64,000 bases of DNA from DASXYG01 sp036502625 (GCA_036502625.1 DASXYG010000070.1:62001-126000); one strand, 5' to 3'. Positions 1-8,076 are shown, counted from the stretch's first letter. Translations and numbers: made by a program. Notes: generated by a model not told the origin, from the sequence alone.

Positions 1-825
1 TGGTGTGGTGGGCCATCCGGCGACGATCCGCATGTCGACGAGCAGCGGCGGTCCCTCGCCAGGGTCGAGCAGCAGGTGCCTGCCGGGGACCGCCAGCACC
101 CGCCCACCCAGGACGGACCTGTCGCCTACCCCGGTCACCTCCCCGTAGGTGTCGGGCCAGCCGCCATCGAGCCCGAGCTCGACCGCCTGATCCTCTACCT
201 CGGGCGCCGCGACCACCGTCACCCCCTGCGGAAAGAACTCGGTGGCCTGGACCGCCGCGTCCCACAGGTGCGCCGCTCGGTCCGTACGGGGTGGCAGGTT
301 CCACCAGGCCACCGACTTGGCCTTGTGCCCGATGCGTTCGCGGGCAATGCCGGCCGACGCCACCGTGCGCTCCGCGGCGCGGATCGGTGCCAGTCCGCCG
401 CGCGCCAGGAAGGTGAACGCGGGCGCGGCCTGTTCGAGCAGCCGGTCGCGACCGCGTTCTGCAGCGGTGATGCCGACCTTCACCAGCCCCGGCCCGAACC
501 ACGCGAGGTAGAGGACGAACTCCCGGTCATCGACGGCTTGATCACGGGCGATGCGGCGGCCGCGATCGACGATCCCGCATCCGTCGCACTGCGCCACCCG
601 GCCGGGCCCGATGGCCATGCCACCCGGGCAGGGATGCCGTTCGCGCATCTCGGACGACCAGAAACCCACGCACCGTCGCGAGCCGGACAGCCGCAGCCAC
701 AAGTACGTTCCCTGCGTGAGGTGCCGCCGATGCTCCGGCCTATCCGGGGCGGCGGCCGTCAGGACGGGACGCGCCTGCTCCCAGTACAGCCCGGTAGAAC
801 GCCAGCCGGGGTTCGGCTCGTCCAC
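1..825 (-). CDS. DUF2797 family protein (partial, C-terminus off the left edge)
   Basis: A reading frame opens with GTG at 825 and stays open to the window edge, giving about 275 residues. An AGGAG ribosome binding site lies 7 bases upstream of the GTG. The N-terminus (PGWRSTGLYWEQ) and the central stretch YLAWFGPGLVKVGITAAERG, followed by RLLEQ, match my memory of the DUF2797 family. So do the cysteines near HPCPGG and QCDGCG, which may bind metal. The biochemical function of the family is not known to me. The gene overlaps the end of the NDK-like gene by 86 bases on the same strand, so it is probably the last visible gene of the pterin operon. The non-ATG start makes it easy to miss. Family assignment is fairly sure; the start is supported by the ribosome binding site. 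Confidence 0.75.
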   Translation of the reverse strand, partial: MDEPNPGWRSTGLYWEQARPVLTAAAPDRPEHRRHLTQGTYLWLRLSGSRRCVGFWSSEMRERHPCPGGMAIGPGRVAQCDGCGIVDRGRRIARDQAVDDREFVLYLAWFGPGLVKVGITAAERGRDRLLEQAAPAFTFLARGGLAPIRAAERTVASAGIARERIGHKAKSVAWWNLPPRTDRAAHLWDAAVQATEFFPQGVTVVAAPEVEDQAVELGLDGGWPDTYGEVTGVGDRSVLGGRVLAVPGRHLLLDPGEGPPLLVDMRIVAGWPTTP

Positions 826-1561
826 GTTCGTGCTCCTCGTACAGATTGGTCAGTACCTCTGGGCCGGCGAGGTGGGCGATGTCGCACAGCGCCTCGGCGG
901 GGTTGTCCGGCATGTGCAGATGGTTGCGCAACCGTCCGGTGCCGACCTGGGTCCGGATCGCCGTCTTCACCTGCTTGGGGGCAATCGCCATGTTAGGCCG
1001 TTGCCGCAGGATGAGGACCTCGCTCGGCCCCGAGCCCAGGTACGCGTCGCGGTCCGCGATGAATGCCGCGCCGTACGCGTCCGGGTACATCCGCCGCGTG
1101 TCCGCGACCGTCAGCGTGCGGGTCACATGGTCGAGGATGACGTGCGTGCGGGCCAGCTCGCTGGCGATCCGTGCGGTCGGCGCGCCGGGCTTGCAGACCG
1201 CCACGGCGAGTCTGAACGGCGGCCACTGAGGCTCGGCTTCAGGAGCACGCATGGCCCGAGCCCATTCGTACGGGCAGCCGCAGCGCGCCAGGTCCGGATG
1301 GCCGATCGGTCGACGCCCCGAGAGCAGCGCGGCGTCCTGGCGGCAGGTGGCGCACGTGCGGCGTTGACGCACGAGGCCAAGGCCCAGCTCACTGAACGTG
1401 GCGTCCGCGCGGACGCAGATGCGCCAGACGTCCCATGGACTATCGACGGTGAACAGCATGTCGACGGTGCGATGCAGGAGGCGGTTCTCCACCGCGTATC
1501 CGAGCAGAGCCGTTGCCCGGATCCGATCAGACGCGGGTACCTGTACCGCCGCCGCGTTCAC
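740..1561 (-). CDS. Nucleoside-diphosphate-kinase-like domain protein with Cys-rich N-terminus
   Basis: 273 residues. The C-terminal part (about residues 115-235) follows the nucleoside diphosphate kinase fold. RLAVAVCKPGA stands where NDKs have the KPDA motif, and NHLHMPDNPAEA stands where they have NxxHGSDSxxxA, keeping the phospho-accepting histidine position (His216). The GSDS part is lost, so kinase activity is uncertain. The N-terminal 110 residues are not typical of NDK, which is usually about 140 residues. They contain C70-x2-C73 and C94-x-C96 with nearby His, suggesting a small metal site. The start ATG overlaps the stop of the pterin synthase gene (ATGA), so the two are translationally coupled. 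A role in nucleotide supply or in modifying a pterin triphosphate is inference from context only. Confidence 0.6.
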   Translation of the reverse strand: MNAAAVQVPASDRIRATALLGYAVENRLLHRTVDMLFTVDSPWDVWRICVRADATFSELGLGLVRQRRTCATCRQDAALLSGRRPIGHPDLARCGCPYEWARAMRAPEAEPQWPPFRLAVAVCKPGAPTARIASELARTHVILDHVTRTLTVADTRRMYPDAYGAAFIADRDAYLGSGPSEVLILRQRPNMAIAPKQVKTAIRTQVGTGRLRNHLHMPDNPAEALCDIAHLAGPEVLTNLYEEHERGRAEPRLAFYRAVLGAGASRPDGRRPG

Positions 1562-2040
1562 GGCAGCGCGGCCATCAAGTCGGCGGCGGCGATCACAGAG
1601 GTTCCGGGCGACTCGGCCAGTTCGATTTCCACCTCGTACAGTCCAGGCCGGCCTTCGAGCGCTGGAATGAGACCGTTCAGGAGGTGATCGGCGATGGCCT
1701 CGGTCGTGGTGTTCGCGACCGGCAGCAGCGCCACGTCCTCAGCCGGGAGCACGTACCGCTTCGCCCCATCCGTCAGGTGCAGCTCGTTCCCGGCCATCCG
1801 TACCGTCCCCGCCACTGGCTCACGGGCGATCAGCACGCGGTGGTGCAGTGACTGGAGGAGCTCCCGCATCGCTTGCTTGACCAGCGTGAAGTCGACGATC
1901 ACGCCGTGCCGGTCGGGCTCGCCGTGCACCCACACCGTCACCGTGTACGTGTGGCCGTGCATCCGCTCGTACACTCCATCGTGCAGGCCGGAGTGCGCGG
2001 CGCTGAACGTGAAACCCTTGATCTCACATGTCGCGGTCAT
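1558..2040 (-). CDS. 6-pyruvoyltetrahydropterin synthase / QueD family protein, PTPS-III-like active site
   Basis: 160 residues, normal length for the PTPS/QueD family, which acts on 7,8-dihydroneopterin triphosphate. The zinc ligands are visible as His16 (FSAAH) and His28/His30 (HGH). The usual catalytic Cys four residues before the HGH is a Tyr here, while Glu25 occupies the -3 position, giving the pattern E-x-x-H-G-H. In established work on PTPS paralogues that pattern marks PTPS-III, which makes 6-hydroxymethyl-7,8-dihydropterin and bypasses dihydroneopterin aldolase. The product here is therefore inferred to be 6-hydroxymethyldihydropterin rather than the queuosine precursor. No queC or queE is in the window, which fits. 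The gene overlaps folE (2037-2040) and the NDK-like gene (1558-1561) by ATGA junctions. Confidence 0.8.
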   Translation of the reverse strand: MTATCEIKGFTFSAAHSGLHDGVYERMHGHTYTVTVWVHGEPDRHGVIVDFTLVKQAMRELLQSLHHRVLIAREPVAGTVRMAGNELHLTDGAKRYVLPAEDVALLPVANTTTEAIADHLLNGLIPALEGRPGLYEVEIELAESPGTSVIAAADLMAALP

Positions 2041-2633
2041 CGGCCACCCCCGATCCCGGCGAGGCTGAAGAACTCGGCGCGGGCGCGGGCGTCACGGCGC
2101 AGCAGACCGTGGAGCGCGGATGTGCGCGTCGTCGATCCGGCGGCCCGCACGCCACGGAGTGTCATGCAGAAGTGCTCCGCGTCCACGACCACACCGACGC
2201 CCTTCGGCCGTAACTGATCGTTCAGCCAGTTCGCGATCTGCTGCGTCATCCGCTCCTGTACCTGCGGACGGTGCGCGAACAGCTCGACCACCCGGGCCAG
2301 CTTCGAGATGCCGACGACGCGCTCACCGGGCAGGTAGCCGACATACGCCACGCCGACGAACGGCAGGAAGTGGTGCTCGCACAGCGACCGGAACGGGATG
2401 GTCCGCTCGATGACGAGCTGCTCGTACTTCTCGTCGTTCGCGAACGTCGTCACGTCGAACTCGTGGGGCGTCAGCATCTCGACGAACGCACGCGCCATTC
2501 GCCCCGGCGTACCGGCGAGGCACTCCGCACTCAGGTCGACGCCGAGCGCCTCCAACATCGCCCGTGCGGCCGACTCCGCCGCGGCCAGGTTCCGGGCCGG
2601 CGGCGGGTGCGCGACCGCGGATCGGGCGTTCAT
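2037..2633 (-). CDS. folE: GTP cyclohydrolase I
   Basis: 198 residues from the ATG at 2633. It converts GTP to 7,8-dihydroneopterin triphosphate, the first step of pterin and 7-deazaguanine pathways. Family signatures are all present: SLCEHHFLPF with the zinc Cys and His, GISKLARVVELFA, HRPQVQERMTQQIA, and the second zinc Cys in EHFCMTLRGVR. I chose the ATG at 2633 because it overlaps the stop of the 32-residue ORF upstream as ATGA, the same coupling used at every other junction of this operon. ATG at 2651 would add six residues. Together with the following PTPS-like gene it forms a two-step pterin module. A second housekeeping folE probably exists elsewhere in the genome, but that cannot be seen here. 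Confidence 0.9.
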   Translation of the reverse strand: MNARSAVAHPPPARNLAAAESAARAMLEALGVDLSAECLAGTPGRMARAFVEMLTPHEFDVTTFANDEKYEQLVIERTIPFRSLCEHHFLPFVGVAYVGYLPGERVVGISKLARVVELFAHRPQVQERMTQQIANWLNDQLRPKGVGVVVDAEHFCMTLRGVRAAGSTTRTSALHGLLRRDARARAEFFSLAGIGGGR

Positions 2634-2728
2634 GCCCACGCGCCGGGCCATGACCGGTCGACCAACAGGCTGCGGCTGGCGAATATCACCAGTCCGCCTG
2701 AAGGGACGGTGCGGATGCGATCGGACAT
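2630..2728 (-). CDS. Short leader ORF (32 residues) coupled to folE
   Basis: A 32-codon frame starts at ATG 2728, preceded by a strong AGGGAGGA ribosome binding site. Its stop overlaps the folE start (ATGA, 2630-2633). The product begins MSDRIRTVPSGGLVIFAS and ends in a Trp-containing WPGAWA. It has no recognisable domain. It could be a true small protein, a leader that couples folE translation, or a precursor peptide. The ribosome binding site is better than that of folE itself, which has none obvious, so translation through this ORF probably feeds folE. Confidence 0.5.
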   Translation of the reverse strand: MSDRIRTVPSGGLVIFASRSLLVDRSWPGAWA

Positions 2729-2981
2729 TCTGTCCTCCCTGATTGCGAGGAAGCCGCTCCTCGGACGAGTCGAGGTCGAGACGCCGTCGTGTGCCGAGGC
2801 GCCACCGGTTACACCGAAGCCGACCGCACGCCCGCTGGGGAGCGTGCAGACCCGGTTCAATCCGCCGCGGCCGGTTCACTTCCGGTGCATTCGATGTGAG
2901 GCGCTCCTCGTACAACTCGGCTGCGAGGCATCCGCGCGATTACGCTCAACGGGAAGCCACGCCACATGAAGCGAGGCGAAC
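2729..2981. promoter_or_regulatory. Divergent intergenic region, pterin operon / NsdA-like regulator
   Basis: About 250 bases separate the leftward pterin operon from the rightward regulator gene, so promoters for both must lie here. No convincing -10/-35 pair or riboswitch fold could be picked out by eye. Confidence 0.35.
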
Positions 2982-4364
2982 ATGGATCCCGCTCCGAACG
3001 AGGAACTGGCCGGGCTCATTGCGGAGGCCGGCGTGACCCACCGTGGCCTGGCGAAGGAGATCCGCGACCTCGCCGTCGCACAGGACCTGGATGTCCGCTG
3101 CACACACGTCGACATCGGCCGATGGCTCGCTGGCCGCACGCCGCGCGGCGCGAAGCCCGATCTGATCGCCCAGGTACTGGGCAAGCACCTTGGGCGTCCG
3201 CTCACACACGCCGACATCGGTCTGACGACCCGACCGGGCCCGCCGCTCGACCTCGGGCTCCGATTTGAGCCGTCACCAGCCGCCGTACTCCGAACGGGCC
3301 GTGCCTTGTGGAAGGAAGACCTCAGCCGAGCCGGGTTCATCCGCCGCGGCGCGGTCACCGCAGCGATGCTGACGGTGCCGATGGCGCGATGGCTGCTCGC
3401 CAGCCCGGCCGACTCGCCGGAGCGGACCGGCCGAGCCCTCCACGTCGGGCCTTCCGACGTCGAGGCGATCCTCGCGACCGTTCGCATGTTCGAGGACCTC
3501 GACCATCGGTTCGGCGGTGGCCACGCTCGTACCGCCGCCGTCCAGTACCTGCACAGCGCAGTCGCGCCGATGCTGAACGGCAGCTACACCGCGCGGGTCG
3601 GACGCGATCTGTTCGCCGCCGCCGCACAGTCCACGTACAAGGCCGGCGCCATGGCGTACGACGTTGGTCGGCATGGGCTCGCGCGTCGCTATTTCGTCCA
3701 GGCGCTCAATCTCGCGCACGGCTCGGGCGACCGGGCACTCGGCGGCAAGGTTCTCGCGCTGATGAGCCACCAGGCCAACTTCCTCGGCGAGTACCTCGAA
3801 GCCGTGGATCTCGCCAGAGCAGCGAAACTCGGCGCCCGTGGCCACGCGACGCCGACGGTCCACGCCATGTACTGCGCCATGGAAGCTCGAGCGCTGGCGA
3901 GCCAAGGTAACCACCGCGAATGCGTCAAGGCCATGCGCGAAGCCGAGATCGAGTTCGACAGGCGCAACCCATCGGATGACCCCGAGTGGATCGCATACTT
4001 CGACGAAGCCGAACTCCATGATGAATTCGCTCATTGCTTTCGTGGGCTCTGCGAAACCCAGGAGGCCGACCGGCATGCCACGATGTCGCTCCGTGCGTCC
4101 GGCGACGCCTATCCCCGGAGCAGGACGTTCTGTCGGCTCACTCTCGCCGGCGCCTATATCGATGTACGCCGGCCTCGTGACCGAGATATCGAACGCGCTT
4201 GCGCGATCGCCGGAGAAGCCGTCGCGACCGCCGGACGGCTGAAGTCAGGACGAGTTCGCGCTTACCTCAAGGACCTTGATCGGCGCCTCGCTGAATTCGG
4301 CACCGCGAAACCGGTCCGCGAACTCCGGCGACAGATGGCTGGCGCGCATGAAGCCACCAATTAG
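2982..4364 (+). CDS. NsdA-like transcriptional regulator (N-terminal HTH, C-terminal TPR helices)
   Basis: 460 residues. The first about 85 residues form a helix-turn-helix-like region (LAGLIAEAGVTHRGLAKEI then VDIGRWLAGRTPRGAKPDLIAQVLGK). This is the pattern of actinomycete regulators in the NsdA group, negative regulators of development and antibiotic production in Streptomyces. The remaining about 350 residues are Ala-rich amphipathic helices resembling tetratricopeptide repeats (for example ARRYFVQALNLAHGSGDRALGG). A short hydrophobic stretch near residues 125-145 (AVTAAMLTVPMARWLLAS) is common in this group. Its target is unknown. It is transcribed away from the pterin operon and converges with the phosphotransferase gene 31 bases downstream. 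Confidence 0.7.
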   Translation: MDPAPNEELAGLIAEAGVTHRGLAKEIRDLAVAQDLDVRCTHVDIGRWLAGRTPRGAKPDLIAQVLGKHLGRPLTHADIGLTTRPGPPLDLGLRFEPSPAAVLRTGRALWKEDLSRAGFIRRGAVTAAMLTVPMARWLLASPADSPERTGRALHVGPSDVEAILATVRMFEDLDHRFGGGHARTAAVQYLHSAVAPMLNGSYTARVGRDLFAAAAQSTYKAGAMAYDVGRHGLARRYFVQALNLAHGSGDRALGGKVLALMSHQANFLGEYLEAVDLARAAKLGARGHATPTVHAMYCAMEARALASQGNHRECVKAMREAEIEFDRRNPSDDPEWIAYFDEAELHDEFAHCFRGLCETQEADRHATMSLRASGDAYPRSRTFCRLTLAGAYIDVRRPRDRDIERACAIAGEAVATAGRLKSGRVRAYLKDLDRRLAEFGTAKPVRELRRQMAGAHEATN

Positions 4365-4395
4365 ATTCCGCGGAAGCCGTGGGTTCCCCTCAGGC

Positions 4396-5289
4396 CTAGG
4401 TACCGGGTGTCCAACGTCTTTCCGCGGACGGATCCTTGAGCGATGTGATCCTCTTCCGTGCCTCTGGGATGAGCCGGGGCTCGCGGCCCGTACGTGCGGC
4501 GAGCCAGGACGTCATACGGAGCTCACGCAGTTCGGCGAGTACGGGATATCCGTCCCATTCGCGGATGTCATATCCGTACGCGTCGGCGAACGCCCGGTAC
4601 GTGTCCTCGTCGTACCAGCCGACGCGCAGGTAGACAGCGGGGACGATGAGATCCCATTCGGGTTGACCGATTCCGAAGCGTTCCAGGTCCAGCAGGAGGA
4701 CGCGGCCGGCGGCGTCGCGCACGACGTTCTTCCTGTGCGCGTCGCCATGAACGACCCCCATAGGCATCGTGAACACCAGTTTCGCGTGCGCGTCCATGAG
4801 CACTGTGAGCCGTTCGGCGAGGAAGGCGCGTTCGTCCTCGGATATCCCGGTGGCTTCTTCGATGTGCTCGGCGAGGCGTACGAACGGATCGAGACGTCCG
4901 ATCAGGCCATCCGGCGGAACGGGCAGAGCGTGCAGGTGGCGCAAGAGCACGCCCATCTGGCTGGTCGACGCCTGAACTGGATCGGGGATCTCTCGCCAGA
5001 AGGTCACTATGTGGCCGTTGTTGCGTACGGGTTGCCGAATGCCAGCGACGGCGTGGACCGCTGGGAACTCCTGTTCGGCGAGCCAGGCCGCTACTCGAAG
5101 CTCGCGTTCCACCCGATCGGAGGCGAGCTCCTGGGCGATACGCGCGACCGTGTGCTCACGGGGGAGGAGGTAGACGGCGTTGTCGCCGACGGGACCGAGA
5201 AGTCGCGCGCCGGAGACGTCCAGGCTGAGCCGACCGGCCACGTCGTAGAGGATCCGTTCGGCGACGTCGGCCGTGAGCGCGGACTTCAC
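4396..5289 (-). CDS. Aminoglycoside phosphotransferase (APH)-fold kinase
   Basis: 297 residues, GTG start at 5289 with GGAG upstream. The kinase motifs are clear: the catalytic loop HGDAHRKN at 181-188, followed by LLLDLERFGIGQPEWDL with the metal-binding Asp at 201. This fold phosphorylates small molecules such as aminoglycosides, macrolides, choline or homoserine, and the substrate cannot be told from sequence. The gene lies 31 bases upstream (in window coordinates) of a DUF397 gene on the same strand and may be co-transcribed with that regulator pair. It need not be a resistance gene. Confidence 0.8.
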   Translation of the reverse strand: MKSALTADVAERILYDVAGRLSLDVSGARLLGPVGDNAVYLLPREHTVARIAQELASDRVERELRVAAWLAEQEFPAVHAVAGIRQPVRNNGHIVTFWREIPDPVQASTSQMGVLLRHLHALPVPPDGLIGRLDPFVRLAEHIEEATGISEDERAFLAERLTVLMDAHAKLVFTMPMGVVHGDAHRKNVVRDAAGRVLLLDLERFGIGQPEWDLIVPAVYLRVGWYDEDTYRAFADAYGYDIREWDGYPVLAELRELRMTSWLAARTGREPRLIPEARKRITSLKDPSAERRWTPGT

Positions 5290-5320
5290 AGTCAGTGGGA
5301 CTCCTTCGGTGGGCGTCTCC

Positions 5321-5515
5321 TCAGGACAGGATGCCGCGCACGAACGCGGTCCAGGCCATGCGCGTGGCGGTCAGCGCGCCTGCGGATCGGTTCTTCGAGT
5401 CGCGTACACCGATTATCCGACCGGCGGCACCGACCTCGACGCAGTTGTTGTGGCCGCCGGAGTAGGTGGATTTGCGGTAAGTGATCTCCTCGGAGTCCTG
5501 CCGTCCCGTCGTCAT
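5321..5515 (-). CDS. DUF397 domain protein
   Basis: 64 residues, full length for DUF397. Diagnostic features are YRKSTYSGGHNNCVEVG, then VRDSKNRS and the C-terminal AWTAFVRGI. These small proteins are usually encoded next to Scr1/WhiJ-type HTH regulators in actinomycetes and are thought to act with them as a regulatory or toxin-antitoxin-like pair. The start ATG overlaps the stop of the HTH gene (ATGA at 5512-5515), so the two are translated together. Confidence 0.9.
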   Translation of the reverse strand: MTTGRQDSEEITYRKSTYSGGHNNCVEVGAAGRIIGVRDSKNRSAGALTATRMAWTAFVRGILS

Positions 5516-6375
5516 CGGTACTCCTTCAGGTGCCTGGCGAGCCAGGTCGAGGTCCGCTTCGGAGTCAGCGCGGCGTCCGCTATGCGGCTGAATGTCAGAT
5601 TACAGCGGTTGACTTCCTCGGCGCTCTCGACGTATTGCTCGCCGGCGGCACCCGCGATGTACGCGATGTCGGGGTCGGTCCATTGGCCGTCGTCGTCCTC
5701 ACTCTCGGGGAACGACATGATCACGAAGGCGCCCTCGATGCCTCCGTGCAGGCCGCGGTCGAACGGAAGGACCTGGAGCGTGACGTTCGCATGGTGGTCG
5801 GTGAGCGCGCGGACCTGGCCGGCCATCACGTCCGAGTGCGCGGCGGCGCGACGGAACACGGCTTCGTCGAGGATCGCGTGGAGATGGGGCGCGTTCTCGC
5901 GGTCCAAGAGCGCTTTGCGTGCCATGCGGGCGCGAACGCGCTGATCGATCGCGTCTTCGTCCTCGTCCGGCCAGATCGCGTTGAAGACGGTACGCGCGTA
6001 GGCGGGCGTCTGGAGCAGGCCGGGAACCAGTTGGTTCTCCCATTCGCGGATCTCGACCGCGGCATCCTCGGCGTCCATGTAGCTGCCCGTGAAGATGTCG
6101 CCGTACGACGCCCACCAGCCGCGCTTCTTGACCTGCCGGGCGAGCTCGATGAGGGCCGCGCGTGTGGCAGTGGACGTTCCGTACAGCTCAAGGAGCGCCG
6201 TGACCTCCGCGATGGTCGGGTATGAGCGGCCGTTCTCCAGTCGGCTGATCTTGGACGAGTTCCAGCCGAGCCGGGCGGTCACGTCGGCCTGGGCGAGCTT
6301 CGCCTTCCGGCGGGCGGCGCCCAACTCGCGGGCAAGGCGGCGCAGGCGCATCGGTGGGCTCTGTATCGGCGGCAC
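5512..6375 (-). CDS. Scr1/WhiJ-type XRE-family HTH regulator with DUF5753 domain
   Basis: About 287 residues from GTG 6375. ATG 6351 is an alternative, eight residues shorter. I favour GTG because GAAGGGAAG precedes it. An XRE helix-turn-helix lies in the first about 75 residues (LGAARRKAKLAQADVTARLG, SSKISRLENGR). The rest is the DUF5753 module: WENQLVPGLLQTPAYARTV, then a domain ending FSRIADAALTPKRTSTWL. These proteins are numerous in Streptomyces and relatives and act in development or as pleiotropic regulators with DUF397 partners. The gene is divergent from an anti-sigma-like ATPase, the third usual member of such modules. Confidence 0.88.
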   Translation of the reverse strand: MPPIQSPPMRLRRLARELGAARRKAKLAQADVTARLGWNSSKISRLENGRSYPTIAEVTALLELYGTSTATRAALIELARQVKKRGWWASYGDIFTGSYMDAEDAAVEIREWENQLVPGLLQTPAYARTVFNAIWPDEDEDAIDQRVRARMARKALLDRENAPHLHAILDEAVFRRAAAHSDVMAGQVRALTDHHANVTLQVLPFDRGLHGGIEGAFVIMSFPESEDDDGQWTDPDIAYIAGAAGEQYVESAEEVNRCNLTFSRIADAALTPKRTSTWLARHLKEYR

Positions 6376-6531
6376 GGCGACAGTCTTCCCTTCGCGCACG
6401 GCAACGGCAAAGAGCCAGTTGCGCACCAGAGGTAAAAGTTGCACTCTTGTGTCTGCGAATTCACTCTACCGAGTGCGTGTGCTCCGTACGGTGACAACGG
6501 ATCGGCCTCTGCCCGCGCGGGAGGAGCAGCG

Positions 6532-6990
6532 ATGGCAACGACATCGGCCCAACGCCGGCCCACACGGCGTGTACGTCCAGACCACCGGCGACCGGTCACG
6601 ATCGGCTTCGCTGTTCCGGTGAATGCGCGCCAGGTCGCCGTCGTGCGCCGGGTCGTCGCATTCGCCCTGGCCGGGCATCCGCGTCTGGACGACGTGACAT
6701 TGGCCGTGAGCGAACTGGTCACGAACGCCTTCATGCACGGCTCGACGAACGAGAACGCGATCGTGCGCGTACGAATCACCCGTTTGCCGTTCGGCGGCGT
6801 GCACATCTGCGTAACTGATCACGGCCGGATCGATGGCGCTCAGACTCCCGTGGGACGTCCGGGGCTGGACCAGGACGCGGGCCTGGGCTCGGTGATCGTT
6901 GAGCAGCTCGCTTGGCGCTGGTGTCGGCATCGAACGCGTCTCGGCGGCCGGCGGGTACATGCGATCTTCACGCGTCGGAGCTCGCTGTGA
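6532..6990 (+). CDS. Anti-sigma-factor-like ATP-binding protein (HATPase_c_2)
   Basis: 152 residues, ATG at 6532 preceded by GGGAGGAGCAGCG. It is a single GHKL ATPase domain of the RsbW/SpoIIAB type. The N box is SELVTNAFMHG, the D-x-G motif is VTDHGR, and a glycine-rich lid segment (GLGSVIVEQLAWRW) follows. In actinomycetes such proteins commonly accompany HTH/DUF397 pairs. Whether this one phosphorylates an anti-anti-sigma factor is unknown. It is divergent from the Scr1-type gene, with about 155 bases between them. Confidence 0.85.
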   Translation: MATTSAQRRPTRRVRPDHRRPVTIGFAVPVNARQVAVVRRVVAFALAGHPRLDDVTLAVSELVTNAFMHGSTNENAIVRVRITRLPFGGVHICVTDHGRIDGAQTPVGRPGLDQDAGLGSVIVEQLAWRWCRHRTRLGGRRVHAIFTRRSSL

Positions 6991-7076
6991 TGGGCGCGTC
7001 CGGAGCGAGTGGGGTTCGCACGGCAAAGCGATTCAGGGCACGGCAGCCGGATGCGCGGCGGCCGTATGGAGGGGGA

Positions 7077-7400
7077 GTGACGCGGCGGCCGGGTCTTGCT
7101 GGGACCGGCCGCCGCGCTGCTTGCCAGGCGGAAGCGGGCGATCGGATGCCGCAGGCGCGCGAGGTCACGGACTATCTGCACAAGCGGTTCGGCGAATTGG
7201 GTGTCCAGGGCATGACGCGTGCGCACGCCGAGCGCTTGGCGGTGCTCTTCGTGTGCGACGACCTCGTGGTGTGGTCGGACGGTCGGGCGGTGTGGTGGAT
7301 GTCCGACGGCGCGCTGGCGACCTATTCGGTTCCTGAGCCTGACGAGCTGTGGCGCCTGGCGTACGACCGCTATCGGGTGATCTCTGGTGGGTCCTCATGA
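7077..7400 (+). CDS. Hypothetical protein, first of a small-gene operon
   Basis: 107 residues from GTG 7077, which follows GGAGGGGGA. An internal ATG at 7146 would give an 84-residue product. The sequence contains QAREVTDYLHKRFGELGVQGM and a tryptophan-rich beta-strand pair (LVVWSDGRAVWWMSDG). No family is recognised. The stop overlaps the next start (ATGA at 7397-7400), so it is coupled to the membrane protein downstream. Confidence 0.6.
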   Translation: MTRRPGLAGTGRRAACQAEAGDRMPQAREVTDYLHKRFGELGVQGMTRAHAERLAVLFVCDDLVVWSDGRAVWWMSDGALATYSVPEPDELWRLAYDRYRVISGGSS

Positions 7401-7660
7401 CACCGGTTGCTTGGCTGCTGGTCGGCGGTTGGTTGGCGCTGCTGATCACGATGACGCGGTGGCCGTGGTTGATCGCGGTGGGTGTGCTGCTCGCCGTCCG
7501 CCATCGCCTCGACGCTGGCGATCTCGGTGGGCGGAACTTCGAGGTGGCCTGGTACGAGGCGGCGCAGGCGTCCGGGATGCCGAACTGGGTCGCTCGGGGG
7601 CTCTTCTCCCCTCGTCGGAGCGAGCACCGTGGGGCCGGTCGCCACCGGCATGGTCACTGA
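7397..7660 (+). CDS. Small membrane protein, unknown function
   Basis: 87 residues. Residues 2-35 are two closely spaced hydrophobic stretches (PVAWLLVGGWLALLITM, then PWLIAVGVLLAV). They are followed by a soluble tail that ends in a basic His/Arg-rich run. Small two-helix membrane proteins of this kind are frequent in actinomycete conjugative regions, but no homologue is recognised. It is translationally coupled at both ends: ATGA with the gene before and an 11-base overlap with the gene after. Confidence 0.6.
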   Translation: MTPVAWLLVGGWLALLITMTRWPWLIAVGVLLAVRHRLDAGDLGGRNFEVAWYEAAQASGMPNWVARGLFSPRRSEHRGAGRHRHGH

Positions 7661-8072
7661 GGTGCGGCCTGTGGAGCTCGCGTACGCCTTCAACGGCCGC
7701 TACTACCAGCTTGCCGCGACCCAGGACGGCTGGCTGATCAGCACGGGATGCCCCGGCGAGACGCTGATCGACCGGTGGTTCGGTGATCACGCGGTAGCCG
7801 AGGCGGCCTGGCGGCGAATGCTGGCGTGCACGATCGCGTGCCGCCCCGACCGACTGTGTAGTGCCGAGATCAACGGCACGCTCCTCGTCCTGGTCGCTGA
7901 CGCGGACGGGCGTGCTCACCTCGGAGAACTGGCTGGACCCGACGGCGACTCGGCAGTGGTCTTCACGGATCCCGTGACAGCGGTTGCCGCGTGGCGTGAC
8001 CGCTGCTGCGAACTCGCTCGTGCCACGAGAGCGGCACGGGCTGAACCCATATGCACGACAGGAAAGAGGTAG
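7650..8072 (+). CDS. Hypothetical protein
   Basis: 140 residues from ATG 7650. A GTG near 7671 would remove only the first few residues. The sequence alternates beta-like strands (LAYAFNGRYYQLAATQDGWLIST) with helices and contains five Cys. It looks like a small globular cytoplasmic protein of unknown function. It belongs to the same plus-strand unit as its neighbours, overlapping the membrane protein gene by 11 bases and lying 4 bases before the next gene. Confidence 0.6.
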   Translation: MVTEVRPVELAYAFNGRYYQLAATQDGWLISTGCPGETLIDRWFGDHAVAEAAWRRMLACTIACRPDRLCSAEINGTLLVLVADADGRAHLGELAGPDGDSAVVFTDPVTAVAAWRDRCCELARATRAARAEPICTTGKR

Positions 8073-8076
8073 TGGA

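Noticed and set aside
4365..4395. Terminator between converging genes (TTCCGCGGAA palindrome)
   Set aside because: The symmetry is short and lacks a T-run, so it was not listed as a feature.
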